A DNA stretch of 64,000 nucleotides from Eledone cirrhosa (GCA_964016885.1 OZ024742.1:15190507-15254506); one strand, 5' to 3'. Positions 37,344 to 47,954 are shown, counted from the first letter of the stretch. Numbers and translations are program-made. Notes: generated by a model not told the origin, from the sequence alone.

Positions 37344-39294
37344 ATAATAATTTGTCATAAGAGAATTATTGTTACTATATATAGTAATAATAATTTGTCA
37401 TAGGAGAATTATTGTTACTATGTATAGTAATAATAATTTGTCATAGGAGAATTATTGTTACTATGTATAGTAATAATAATTTGTCATAGGAGAATTATTG
37501 TTACTATGTATAGTAATAATAATTTGTCATAAGAGAATTATTGTTACTATGTATAGTAATAATAATTTGTCATAGGAGAATTATTGTTACTATGTATAGT
37601 AATAATAATTTGTCATAAGAGAATTATTGTTACTATGTATAGTAATAATAATTTGTCATAGGAGAATTATTGTTACCATGTATAGTAATAATAATTTGTC
37701 ATAAGAGAATTATTGTTACTATGTATAGTAATAATAATTTGTCATAGGAGAATTATTGTTACTATGTATAGTAATAATAATTTGTCATAGGAGAATTATT
37801 GTTACTATGTATAGTAATAATAATTTGTCATAAGAGAATTATTGTTACTATGTATAGTAATAATAATTTCTACTGTTAGAGAATTATTGTTACTATGTAT
37901 AGTAATAATAATTTGTCATAGGAGAATTATTGTTACTATGTATAGTAATAATAATTTGTCATAAGAGAATTATTGTTACTATGTATAGTAATAATAATTT
38001 GTCATAAGAGAATTATTGTTACTATGTATAGTAATAATAATTTGTCATAAGAGAATTATTGTTACTATGTATAGTAATAGTAATTTGTCATAAGAGAATT
38101 ATTGTTACTATGTATAGTAATAATAATTTGTCGTAAGAGAATTATTGTTACTATGTATAGTAATAATAATTTGTCATAAGAGAATTATTGTTACTATGTA
38201 TAGAATAATAATTTGTCGTAAGAGAATTATTGTTACTATGTATAGTAATAGTAATTTGTCATAAGAGAATTATTGTTACTATGTATAGAATAATAATTTG
38301 TCATAAGAGAATTATTGTTACTATGTATAGTAATAATAATTTGTCGTAAGAGAATTATTGTTACTATGTATAGTAATAGTAATTTGTCATAAGAGAATTA
38401 TTGTTACTATGTATAGAATAATAATTTGTCATAAGAGAATTATTGTTACTATGTATAGTAATAATAATTTGTCGTAAGAGAATTATTGTTACTATGTATA
38501 GTAATAATAATTTGTCATAAGAGAATTATTGTTACTATGTATAGTAATAATAATTTGTCATAAGAGAATTATTGTTACTATGTATAGTAATAGTAATTTG
38601 TCATAAGAGAATTATTGTTACTATGTATAGTAATAATAATTTGTCGTAAGAGAATTATTGTTACTATGTATAGTAATAATAATTTGTCATAAGAGAATTA
38701 TTGTTACTATGTATAGAATAATAATTTGTCGTAAGAGAATTATTGTTACTATGTATAGTAATAGTAATTTGTCATAAGAGAATTATTGTTACTATGTATA
38801 GAATAATAATTTGTCATAAGAGAATTATTGTTACTATGTATAGTAATAATAATTTGTCGTAAGAGAATTATTGTTACTATGTATAGTAATAGTAATTTGT
38901 CATAAGAGAATTATTGTTACTATGTATAGAATAATAATTTGTCATAAGAGAATTATTGTTACTATGTATAGTAATAATAATTTGTCGTAAGAGAATTATT
39001 GTTACTATGTATAGTAATAATAATTTGTCATAAGAGAATTATTGTTACTATGTATAGTAATAATAATTTGTCATAGGAGAATTATTGTTACTATGTATAG
39101 TAATATGTCATAAGAGAATTATTGTTACTATGTATAGTAATAGTAATTTGTCATAAGAGAATTATTGTTACTATGTATAGTAATAATAATTTCCACTGTT
39201 AGAGAATTATTGTTACTATGTATAGTAATAATAATTTGTCATAAGAGAATTATTGTTACTATGTATAGTAATAATAATTTGTCATAAGAGAATT
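37344..39294 (+). repeat. Satellite array Sat2, block 3 with 128-bp trimers
   Basis: Almost all type B. In 38100-39000 three variants alternate: a shortened GTATAGAATAATAATTTG unit, a GTCGTAAG unit and an AATAGTAATTTG unit. Together they form a recurring trimer of about 128 bp (GTATAGAATAA recurs at 128-bp spacing near 38286/38414 and 38798/38926). Confidence 0.93.
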
Positions 39295-39603
39295 ATTATA
39301 AATAAAATAAATAATAAATAATGAAATTATTGTGTACACTGCTCAGGTGCACTACAACTCATCAAAGGTGCATGTATAGTACATAGAATAATGTACAAAT
39401 GTCAGGAAAATGAACAGTGTATGAGTCATGATATAATAACAATAACAATAATGAAATATTGTGTACAGTGCCCAGGTGCACCACAACTCATCAAAAAAGT
39501 GTATGTACAGTACATAGGGCAATGCACAAACATCAGTAAAATGAACAGTGCACGAGTCATGATACACACATGTGTGCATGTGTATGGAAGGGGTACATCA
39601 GGT
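39295..39603 (-). repeat. 3' region of the CR1-like LINE with a tandem ~125-bp duplication
   Basis: Two similar units in tandem (about 39330-39448 and 39450-39570) each contain GTGTACA(C/G)TGC, CACAACTCATCAAA (CTACAACTC in the first) and AAAATGAACAGTG. They follow the LINE stop codon on the minus strand and end at AT-rich AATAAATAATAAATAATG beside Sat2. A duplicated 3' UTR would sit where LINE RNA is recognised by its own RT. Confidence 0.7.
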
Positions 39604-41397
39604 TTAGTTTTGGCGTATTTCGGGAAGCATGAGTGTCTTAAAGGATGCAGTGTCTCGGCAGCTAACAATTGACGCAGGCAGTTTGTTCCATGCTTCAGCA
39701 ACTCTGAGCGTGAAAAAATGTCTGCGAAAGTCATGGGAGCTGTGCTGTTTTCTTATCTTGTAGGCATGTCCACGTGTGTTAGACACATGGAGATCAAAGA
39801 GGCGCTCAGGGTTGCAGTTGGCGAGATGGTTAAAAACTTTGTGGGTATTCACCAAGTCCATTGCCAGACGTCGGAGCTTCAATGAATCCATGCCCAGGGA
39901 AGCAAGGTGTTCAGAGTATGGTAGGTGTCTGATGGAGGGTATGCGCTTGGTTGCACGTCTCTGAACAGTTTCCAGGAGGTCAATGTTCCGAGCAAGATAG
40001 GGGTTCCAGACTGATGATGCGAATTCCAAGTGTGGTCGCACCATAGCTGTATACAGTTTTAAATAGATGGCTGGAGAGCGGCTAACAAAGGTCTTGCTGA
40101 GTGATGCCAAGACACCCTCGGCCTTCTTGACAATCTTAGAGACATGCTTTGTCCAACGCAAATCGTTGCTGACAGTAATGCCCAGGTCACGTTCACAAGA
40201 GGACTTTTTGATGTCAGTGTTGTGGAGGGAGTATGTGGACGCTGGATTTTTCCTTCCAAAATGCATGGTGGTACACTTGTCCACAGCCAGCTTCAGTTGC
40301 CAGTCTGTGATCCATTGCTGCATTGTGTCCAGGTCTGATTGTAGGAAAGAGTTGTAAATTTCAGGATCAGTCCTTTTGATTTCAAGGTACAGCTTGATGT
40401 CATCTGCATATTTTAGTACCGTGGCATTCTGTAAGTTTGCATCTATGTCATTAATATATGCCACAAACAAAAGAGGACCAAGAACAGATCCCTGTGGTAC
40501 ACCAGATGACATCTCATATGGTGAAGAATGCTGTCCTAGAACCGTGACTACTTCCTTTCGGCTGAGAATGAAGGATTTCAGCCAGTCGAAAAGATCATCC
40601 CTCACACCCATTGCAGAGAGTTTTGCCATAAGTCTTTTGTGTGGCACAGAATTAAAAGCCTTAGCAAAGTCAAGGTAAACAACATCCACCCATGAGCCGC
40701 TGTCAGTGATCCGGGTGATGTCCTCAAGGAACTCGATAAGCTGATCACAGCAGCTGGAGTTAGGGATAAATCCTCCAAACTGTGAGGGCCGGATGAGGCT
40801 GTGAGAGCTCCAGAAGTTCCAAAGTGTTTCTCTGACACAGGATTCCATCAGTTTGGCCATACAGCTAGTAAGACTGACTGGACGATAGTTGACAGGTGAC
40901 ATGCGGTTGCCCTTTTTGAACAGGGGAATGACACTGGCAGTTTTCCACTGCTCCGGAGTAGCACCATTGCTGAGACAGTATTGAAAGAAAAAAGAAAGCT
41001 GGCGTAAAAGGAAATCCCCGCCACGTTTGAGAAGCAGGTATGTCACACCATCAAGACCAGGGGAGGCATAGTTGCGCTTATTCTTAAGGTGACGTCGCAA
41101 CATTGCAGGTGTAAATTCCCTAGTTGTTATGGAATTTGATGTTAGAGATGGTGGAGATGGTACATTCTGGTTTTCAACAGTAAAAATACTTGCATAGCAC
41201 TCAGCAATGAGTTCTGCGCATTCCTTGGGATCGTCAGTGATCTGGCTTGTGTGGGGATTGCGAAGAGGACCAACTGGAGAGTGAGGTCTCTGCTTTGAAT
41301 GAACATATTTCCAGAACACCTTACTGTCAGGATTGGTTGCGATGCACTGTTCAAATTCAAGCACTGCCTTCTTTGTTACTTGCTTATTGTTACTTAT
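39604..41397 (-). mobile_element. CR1/Jockey-like LINE, RT region with open reading frame
   Basis: A 586-codon frame (GTG at 41364 as first listed codon, open a little further upstream) encodes RT and the C-terminal region of a non-LTR retrotransposon. Motifs are SPGLDGVTYLLLK at 101-113, NYRPVSLTS at 159-167, LDFAKAFNSVPH at 231-242, GVPQGSVLGPLLF at 288-300, the catalytic YADD at 319-322, and RPHLEFASSVWNPY in the C-terminal part. It ends at a natural stop. No Met start or endonuclease is present, so the element is 5'-truncated, but the frame has no stop or frameshift, suggesting recent insertion. It replaces Sat2 between GAATTATT and a TTATTGTTACTATG restart and is opposite in strand to the proposed host gene. 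The clade is judged from motifs only. Confidence 0.88.
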
Positions 41398-42796
41398 TGT
41401 TTGTCACTTATTGTTACTATGTATAGTAATTATTTGTCATAAGAGAATTATTGTTACTATGTATAGTAGTAATAATTTGTCATAGGAGAATTATTGTTAC
41501 TATGTATAGTAATAATAATTTGTCATAAGAGAATTATTGATACTATGTATAGTAATAATTTCTACTGTTAGAGAATTATTGTTACTATGTATAGTAATAG
41601 TAATTTGTCATAAGAGAATTATTGTTACTATATATAGGAGTAATAATTTGTCATAGGAGAATTATTGTTACTATGTATAGTAATAATAATTTGTCATAAG
41701 AGAATTATTGTTACTATGTATAGTAATAATAATTTCTACTGTTAGAGAATTATTGTTACTATGTATAGTAATAATAATTTGTCATAAGAGAATTATTGTT
41801 ACTATGTATAGTAATAATAATTTGTCATAGGAGAATTATTGTTACTATGTATAGTAGTAATAATTTGTCATAAGAGAATTATTGTTACTATGTATAGTAG
41901 TAATAATTTGTCATAAGAGAATTATTGTTACTATGTATAGTAGTAATAATTTGTCATAAGAGAATTATTGTTACTATGTATAGTAATAATTTGTCATAAG
42001 AGAATTATTGTTACTATATATAGGAGTAATAATTTGTCATAGGAGAATTATTGTTACTATGTATAGTAATAATAATTTGTCATAAGAGAATTATTGTTAC
42101 TATGTATAGTAATAATAATTTCTACTGTTAGAGAATTATTGTTACTATGTATAGTAATAATAATTTGTCATAAGAGAATTATTGTTACTATGTATAGTAA
42201 TAATAATTTGTCATAGGAGAATTATTGTTACTATGTATAGTAATAATAATTTGTCATAAGAAAATTATTGTTACTATCTATAGTAATAATAATTTGTCAT
42301 AAGAGAATTATTGTTACTATGTATAGTAATAATTTGTCATAAGAGAATTATTGTTACTATGTATAGTAATAATAATTTCTACTGTTAGAGAATTATTGTT
42401 ACTATGTATAGTAATAATAATTTGTCATAAGAGAATTATTGTTACTATGTATAGTAATAATAATTTGCCATAAGAGAATTATTGTTACTATGTATAGTAA
42501 TAATAATTTGTCATAAGAGAATTATTGTTACTATGTATAGTAGTAATAATTTGTCATAAGAAAATTATTGTTACTATGTATAGTAATAATAATTTGTCAT
42601 AAGAGAATTATTGTTACTATGTATAGTAATAATTTGTCATAAGAGAATTATTGTTACTATTTATAGTAATAATTTGTCATAAGAGAATTATTGTTACTAT
42701 GTATAGTAATAGTAATTTGTCATAAGAGAATTATTGTTACTATGTATAGTAATAGTAATTTGTCATAAGAGAATTATTGTTACTATGTATAGTAAT
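41398..42796 (+). repeat. Satellite array Sat2, block 4
   Basis: Type B monomers with many GTAGTAATAATTTG and shortened GTATAGTAATTTG variants, a few type A, and ATATATAGGAGTAAT variants at 41630 and 42013. Confidence 0.95.
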
Positions 42797-42976
42797 AATT
42801 GTTTCTACTTTAGGCACAAGGCCAGCAAATAACCAGTTCATTACTGGTACTTTATTTTATCGACCCCGTAAGGATGAAAGGCAAAGTCAACCTCGGCGGG
42901 ATTTGAACTCAGATCGTAAAGGGGCGTAACTATGCTGGAAAGCATGGCGTCCAACCCTCTACCGATACTGCCAACA
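42797..42976 (-). mobile_element. SINE family B in Sat2, nearly complete
   Basis: Reverse complement of the element at 44451-44645: tail TTTCTACTTTAGGCACAAGG, central CGACCCCGTAAGGATGAAAG, CCTCGGCGGGATTTGAACTC (B-box region) and CCTCTACCGATACTGCCAAC (head). Same junction as the shorter copy at 37241. Confidence 0.9.
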
Positions 42977-43122
42977 TAGTAATAATAATTTGTCATAAGA
43001 GAATTATTGTTACTATGTATAGTAGTAATAGTTTGTCATAAGAGAATTATTTTTACTATGTATAGTAGTAATAATTTGTCATAAGAGAATTATTGTTACT
43101 ATGTATAGTAGTAATAATTTGT
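42977..43122 (+). repeat. Satellite array Sat2, right edge
   Basis: About three monomers with variants (ATAGTTTGTCATAAG, TTATTTTTACTATG). The array ends at AATAATTTGTAATTTAATC. Confidence 0.92.
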
Positions 43123-43600
43123 AATTTAATCAATTTCTTTATAACTAATGCATGCAACTTTATCCACATTTAACCTCTTTATAGTGCCTAGATAATAATT
43201 ATAATACAAGCACATATAATGTTTGGGTTATTGCAAAATACTTCATCTTTTGGTTCTGTAACCATTTCAAGCTCATCTGATGAAACATATTGACAGTTTT
43301 TTACAATTTAATGCTCAACATCTCTTCCCAATACTTTCAATACTTTCTAGTTATTTATAAAATAGAGTTAAGGACACTGTATAGAAGTTATATAAATAAC
43401 TCTCTCAACTAAGAAGTAAAAACTAATTGATTTATCCATTGTACCAGTGTAAATGTGTTACACTTTCAGGTTTCCTATGAAAGTGTAATTTGGTTTAACT
43501 TTTAAAATCCTGTAATAATTTATCAGAAAATATCTAAAAGTGGTGTTATCAATTTATAGTAACTTTATTAGTGAACAGATCGTGAACATTTTCAGTAAAC
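43123..43600. other. Intron-like AT-rich DNA
   Basis: No repeat family, RNA gene or exon recognised up to the hAT MITE. Confidence 0.45.
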
Positions 43601-43876
43601 TAGAGATGGGGAACCTGCGGCCTTAAGGCCACACTTGGCCTTCTATGTCATTCTGTGTGGTCTTTTGAAAAAGAAAACAAATTTCCAAGTTTTTAATTTT
43701 TATTAATATATTTTTGTTTATCTCTTATTCTAATTCAACAAAATAACCCACACTGACAGACAGTCAGAATTAAAACATTAGTAGATCATATATAATTATG
43801 GTTTCTTGAATGTGGTCTTATTATATTATAATTAACTTAATGTGGTCTTTCAACATGAAAAGGTTCCCCACCTCTG
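43601..43876. mobile_element. hAT-type MITE
   Basis: The ends TAGAGATGGGGAACCT and AGGTTCCCCACCTCTG are inverted repeats close to the CAGAGGTGGG...AACCT ends of hAT elements. They are flanked by 8-bp near-direct repeats CAGTAAAC (43593) and GAGTAAAC (43877), the hAT duplication length. It is 276 bp, AT-rich and has no ORF, so it is non-autonomous. Confidence 0.82.
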
Positions 43877-43884
43877 GAGTAAAC

Positions 43885-44395
43885 GCGAGACTTCAAAAAT
43901 TTTTTATGTGATGCAGTTTTGTACATTTCAAGATTGCATTACTAATGAAGTTTCTTGTAATAATACAAGATGTTAAAAATTAATGTCTGAGAAGTTGTCA
44001 TGAAGAGGATTACAAAGAAGGCTGGATGGAAGATTATTGTTAGCTTCTGTTTGAATATTCTCCCAAAATCCATGGTAATGCAGTTTTTTTGTTGCGTTAA
44101 ATTCAAATAGGCAAATATATAACTGGAATGATATATTGCCATGTCCTTTTCTTTTTTACATCTGCTTTTTGTATTCTTTGACCCAGTGACCCTTCAATAC
44201 TTGTGTACATTCAAGACAGTTGTCTTTCTATTTCAAGACATGCTTCAAGCTTCAGGGATTCCTTCAGTCTCTCTTTTGTTATCTAGGTAACACTGCCTCA
44301 CAAGAGAACTGCAGTTGTAGAAGTTACTTTAGTTGCATACATTAAATAACATCCCTTAACTGGCACTGTGTTGTATCTTATAAAATAAAACATTT
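43885..44395. other. Intron-like DNA
   Basis: No supported gene. The right end has CATTTAACCCTTTTGTTACC (44391), one end of a possible TTAA-type MITE without a visible partner. Confidence 0.4.
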
Positions 44396-44450
44396 AACCC
44401 TTTTGTTACCAACTCAGTAAAAAAGTATAAACAATTATTATTATTATTAA

Positions 44451-44645
44451 GGGCGGTGGATTGGCAGTATCGTTAGAGGGTCGGACGCTATGCTTTGCAG
44501 CATAGTTACACCCCTTTACCGACAGTTCAAATTCCGCCGAGGTTAACTTTGCCTTTCATCCTTACGGGGTCGATAAAATAAAGTACCAGTAATACACTGG
44601 GTAATTGCTGGCCTTGTGCCAAAAGTAGAAACATTATTATTATTT
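44451..44645 (+). mobile_element. SINE family B, full-length, tRNA-headed
   Basis: Starts GGGCGGTGGATTGGCAGTAT CGTTAG (tRNA-like A-box region), has AGTTCAAATTCCGCC as a B-box-like block, the conserved core TTTGCCTTTCATCCTTACGG with GGTCGATAAAATAAAG and ACCAGTAATACACTGGG, and ends GCCAAAAGTAGAAAC (ATT)n. The core resembles the central domain of cephalopod SINEs known as Ceph-SINEs; this name is from memory of the family, not a comparison. (ATT)n flanks both sides. Confidence 0.85.
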
Positions 44646-44667
44646 GGAGTTCAAATTATTATTATTA

Positions 44668-44823
44668 TTTTTAGTTCAAATCCTGTCGAGGTTAACTTTG
44701 CCTTTCATTCTTACAAGGTCATTAAAATAAAGTACCAGTAAGTACTTGGGTCGATTTAATCAACTTTCCTTTCCCCCCAATTTGTTGACCTTGTCCCTAA
44801 ATCAGAAACAACAATTATTATTA
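44668..44823 (+). mobile_element. SINE family B variant, 5'-truncated
   Basis: AGTTCAAATCCTGTCGAGGT, the TTTGCCTTTCATTCTTACAA core, CAGTAAGTACTTGGGTCGAT and a different 3' end (TTGACCTTGTCCCTAAATCA). It is a second subfamily with an extra TTTAATCAACTTTCC segment. Confidence 0.75.
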
Positions 44824-44834
44824 ATTGTTACTAT

Positions 44835-44878
44835 GTAGCAAGCAGGGAAAAGCAGACGTAAAATGATGATGATGATGA
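44835..44878 (+). repeat. SINE/LINE tail fragment (GCAAGCAGGG type)
   Basis: GCAAGCAGGGAAAAGCAGAC followed by GTAAAATGATGATG, the 3' end of SINE family A and of the LINE at 46846. It is joined directly to AATTGTTACTATGTA, a piece of Sat2 monomer outside the array. Confidence 0.8.
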
Positions 44879-45124
44879 ATAATAATAATAACAATAATAA
44901 TAAATCACCAGTGATCTTGAAAGTTATAAACAAAACAAAGTAATCCTACTCTTGTAGGTTTTTCTGCTGATTTCACCAATTACTGCTTGTTTCGTTACTT
45001 TTTTGCTGTTTTACCGCAGAAAGAAATAATTCCATTATACTGCACCAGTGGCAACTGGTGGTATGTTTCCTCTTATTATATGGACATAATCATGTATAGA
45101 TCCCTGGAAACTTAACACACGTTA

Positions 45125-45420
45125 GATCGCCCTCGCATTGGCTGCCCCTCGGCCCCACCGGACAGAATAGACAAGGTGTTTCCTCAGAGGATGGTGAGGG
45201 GACACAGTGGAAGAGCTATTCCAGCTTACAAGGCTCACACCTGCGGGTAGCCTACTCTGTGTCGATGGTGGTGAGTAGGGAAGTGGTCCTAGGGCCAAGG
45301 ACACCAGAAGTCTCCACTGCTGTAGGCTTGACCACAAACCTGTTGGAGAGTGACTGATATTTGGAGAGTTTATCCTCCTCCGCCTGAAGTGCAGCAGAAC
45401 CTGGATTAGTTGCAGACTGC
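45125..45420 (-). pseudogene. Repeat-derived coding remnant, copy 1
   Basis: A GC-richer block shared with 54800-55075. On the minus strand it reads PGSAALQAEEDKLSKYQSLS, then a short variable part and AVETSGVLGPRTTSLL. The two copies preserve this peptide while differing elsewhere, which suggests they came from a translated repeat. Similar strings follow reverse transcriptases in some invertebrate retroelement proteins, but I cannot assign the family. No intact frame. Confidence 0.55.
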
Positions 45421-45835
45421 GCCAGGTTGCCATTGGAGATAGTAGTGAAACAGTTTTCAGTATACCTAACAGTTATGCTGAGATGGTTGATATGCATGAA
45501 TGGTCACATAACATACTTATCGGTGTTTGATTATATCTTGTCACTGTCTCTCATCTCTTGTCTGTGGGAAGTGAGCAGTGTGACACCAAACAAGATGTAA
45601 TAAAATACTTTCACTCACTTCTCTCTCGCTCTCTAAAATTTCCTGTGTCCAACCAAATTAATTTTACTGGGTGGCCACAGGCTGCACTGGCTGTCATTTG
45701 CAATGATCTGAATACCTAGGTACCAGCAGCTGATGCAGTTTTGAAGAATTAAAGACATTCTTACATTCATCCCTAGCTAGAGCTACCAAACACAATGCAA
45801 GTATTGAAACATATGCACCTTTATATTATTCAAGT

Positions 45836-46138
45836 TGAGGTGCATGACCGAGTGGTAAGGGTTTTGGGCTGACAATCATAATGTTGTGGGTTTGATTCCT
45901 GGACTGGGTTGCGTGTTGTGTTCTTGAACAAAACACTTCATTTCATGTTGCTCCAGTATACTCAGCTGAAAATGAGTATACTGAAAATGAGTACCAGCAA
46001 TACCTGGGAGTTTAACTCTGCAATGGACTAGTGTCCTGACCAGGAGGAAGTTTTGTACTCTCAGTCGCTTCATGCCACAGAAACTGAGAAAAGCACCGGC
46101 CTCACGAGCCTCTTTTGCTTGAGACATACTTTTATTTA
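45836..46138 (+). mobile_element. SINE family C, tRNA-headed
   Basis: The head is GGTGCATGACCGAGTGGTAA with GGGCTGACAATCATAATG and GTGGGTTTGATTCCT (A- and B-box-like). The body CACTTCATTTCATGTTGCTC is related to family A. A distinct 3' part follows (CTGACCAGGAGGAAG, CTCAGTCGCTTCATGCCACA, CGGCCTCACGAGCC). A short related fragment lies at 46303-46356. Confidence 0.78.
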
Positions 46139-46154
46139 ACATTATATAAGAGTT

Positions 46155-46288
46155 ACGTCCCTTAACGTTCTGAGTTCAAATCCCGCCAAGGTTAACTTTG
46201 CCTTTCAGCCTTACGGGGTCGATAAAACAAAGTACCAGTAATACACTGGGATAATTGCTGGCCTTGTGCCAAAAGTAGAAACAATTAT
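46155..46288 (+). mobile_element. SINE family B, 5'-truncated
   Basis: TGAGTTCAAATCCCGCCAAG, TTTGCCTTTCAGCCTTACGG, CCAGTAATACACTGGG and GCCAAAAGTAGAAACAATTA. Lacks the tRNA-like head. Confidence 0.85.
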
Positions 46289-46639
46289 ATATATACTCTA
46301 CATAACCCTGTGATGGACTGGTGTTCTGTCCAGGGTAGTCTTGTACTCTCAGTTGGGGGAGGGGTGGAATAAGAGCAGAGGGTTTGGAAAAAATCTGAAA
46401 AATTAATTAGGTGGGGGAGGGGCGATTATTCAAGACCTGAAAGTACCTGTACTATAACACAATTATGCTACCATACAATTCTGTGCATTAAATTATCTTC
46501 ATAGTCTCTTAGTGTTCAGTGGTATTCTATCCCTTCTCACCTGGTTTCTAGATCTACAAACATTTTCTCTACCTTTGCTGGCAATGGCATTTCCACTTGC
46601 ATCCACCTTGGCTTATACCTTCCTGCAAGGCATTCATTA

Positions 46640-46825
46640 TTCCTCATCACCGTTTAATGTTCATTTATCTACGCTAGCATGGGTTAGATGAGTTGTCCTG
46701 TTGTGAGAAATGTCAGGTCAGGTGACCATGTCTTGCTCATACAGAACTGATTTTGGCTTGGTGTCCTTCCACAGCTGAATGTCCTTCCTAACGCCAACCT
46801 CATTTACACTGATTACTGGGTGCTT
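46640..46825 (-). mobile_element. Diverged GAT-tailed SINE (minus strand)
   Basis: ATCACCGTTTAATGTTCATT, ACGCTAGCATGGGTTAGATG, GTCTTGCTCATACAGAACTG and CTGAATGTCCTTCCTAACGC match, reversed, the 3' body of the CATGCAAGCGTGG-tailed repeats. It ends at a TA/CA microsatellite (about 46826-46846). Confidence 0.75.
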
Positions 46826-46845
46826 TATATATACACACACACACA

Positions 46846-47942
46846 CATCATCATCATCATCATCATCATCATTTTACGTCCGCTTTTCCCTGCTTGCAAG
46901 GGTGGGACGGGTCTTATTCAGCACAGCATCTCTCCACTTGTCACGGTCCCTCGTCATCTCCACCGTGAGCTTCAATGATCTGAGGTCTGTTCTCAACCAC
47001 CTCCGCCCATGTTTTTCGTGGTCTACCTCTACCACGTCTTCCTTCAACTGGCATTTCCTGGCACTTCTTCACCCATCGGTCATCCTCCATGCGCATCACA
47101 TGTCCATACCACCTCAGTCTCCTCTCCCGTACACTACATTCTATCCCTCTCAGACACAGTTTCTCTCTCAACACATTTATGCTGGGTCGTTCACGCACCT
47201 TTACACTGCACATCCAACGGAGCATGCTTGCCTCATTTCTCTCCAGCCGTCGCATATCCTCTGCGGTTGCTGCCCATGTCTCACTACCATGCAGCATCGC
47301 GCGCCCTCACACAGGCATCATACAACCGGCCTTTCGTACGCAGGGAGAAACCCTTCTTCGTCAACAGAGGAAGCAGCTCCCTAAACTTCCTCCAACCCGT
47401 CCTTATTCTAGATACTATGGCCTCGGAACCCCCCCCCCCCCCCCTCCCATGCTAATCTGATCTCCTAGGTACCGGAAGCTATCCACCACTTCTATAGCAC
47501 CCGCCTGCATTTGAAAAATGTTTCTATCAATGCGACTTCTACTGTCTAATTTCCCTGTACATCTACTGCATAGATATTTCTCCCTACCTGTTAGTTTGCC
47601 TGCTATCCCGCTACATCTCTTGTGTACCCAGGATCTGCATTGTGTGCATTTTATAGAATTTATGCCAGTTCCTTTTCTGCATATCGAACATGGCCATTTC
47701 CCTGACGGAATCAGAGTTTTGTACTCTTTTCTACTCATCAACACTTTTGTCTTAGCTAGGTTCACTCTCAGTCCTCTTGCTTCCAACTGCTGTTTCCGTA
47801 GCCAGAATTTATTCTCTAGCTCCTCTACTGATTCTGCTATAAGAACCAGATCGTCAGCATAGAGAAGTTCCCATGGACAGCCAGTCTTAAACTCCTCTGT
47901 TATGGCTTGGAGGACTATAATGAACAAGAGCGGGCTGAGGAT
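46846..47942 (-). mobile_element. 5'-truncated GAT-tailed LINE, second subfamily
   Basis: Minus-strand element from a (GAT)n tail (46846-46870) to mid-RT (about 47942). The 3' end on its own strand is GTCCCACCCTTGCAAGCAGG then GAAAAGCGGACGTAAAATG, identical to the tail of SINE family A. The protein is homologous to the Sat1 LINE throughout but clearly diverged, so this is a sister subfamily. A (TA)n tract adjoins the 5' end. Confidence 0.92.
46941..47428 (-). pseudogene. LINE ORF C-terminal part after the homopolymer
   Basis: Continues the protein beyond the poly-G. It reads RIRTGWRKFRELLPLL, LHGSETWA, RRLERNEASMLRWMC, LRWYGHVMRMEDDRW and GRGRPRKTWAEVV, ending at the stop near 46941. The Met-initiated stretch is 46941-47297. 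The frame differs from the RT part, as in the Sat1 copy. Confidence 0.82.
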
Positions 47943-47954
47943 ATACATATACAT
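47415..47954 (-). pseudogene. LINE RT 3' half with C4HC3 finger
   Basis: The frame holds SPLLFIIVLQAITEEF, YADDLVLIAES, KTKVLMSRKEY and the cysteine pattern CSIC...CTQC...H-x2-C...CSRC with the same C4HC3 spacing as at 20302-20433. FRYLGDQISM and a Gly run follow, encoded by a 16-nt C tract on the plus strand (47429-47444). The RT is truncated before motif A. The first residues are microsatellite-encoded. Confidence 0.85.

Noticed and set aside
29118..43122. Pumilio binding sites in Sat2 loops
   Set aside because: The sequence after UGUA is UAGU, not the AUA ending of the Pumilio consensus. Only the UGUA core is retained as a remark.
46779..47460. Plus-strand Ser/His-rich ORFs over 46779-47460
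   Set aside because: They are antisense shadows of the minus-strand LINE protein, which has recognisable RT-tail motifs.
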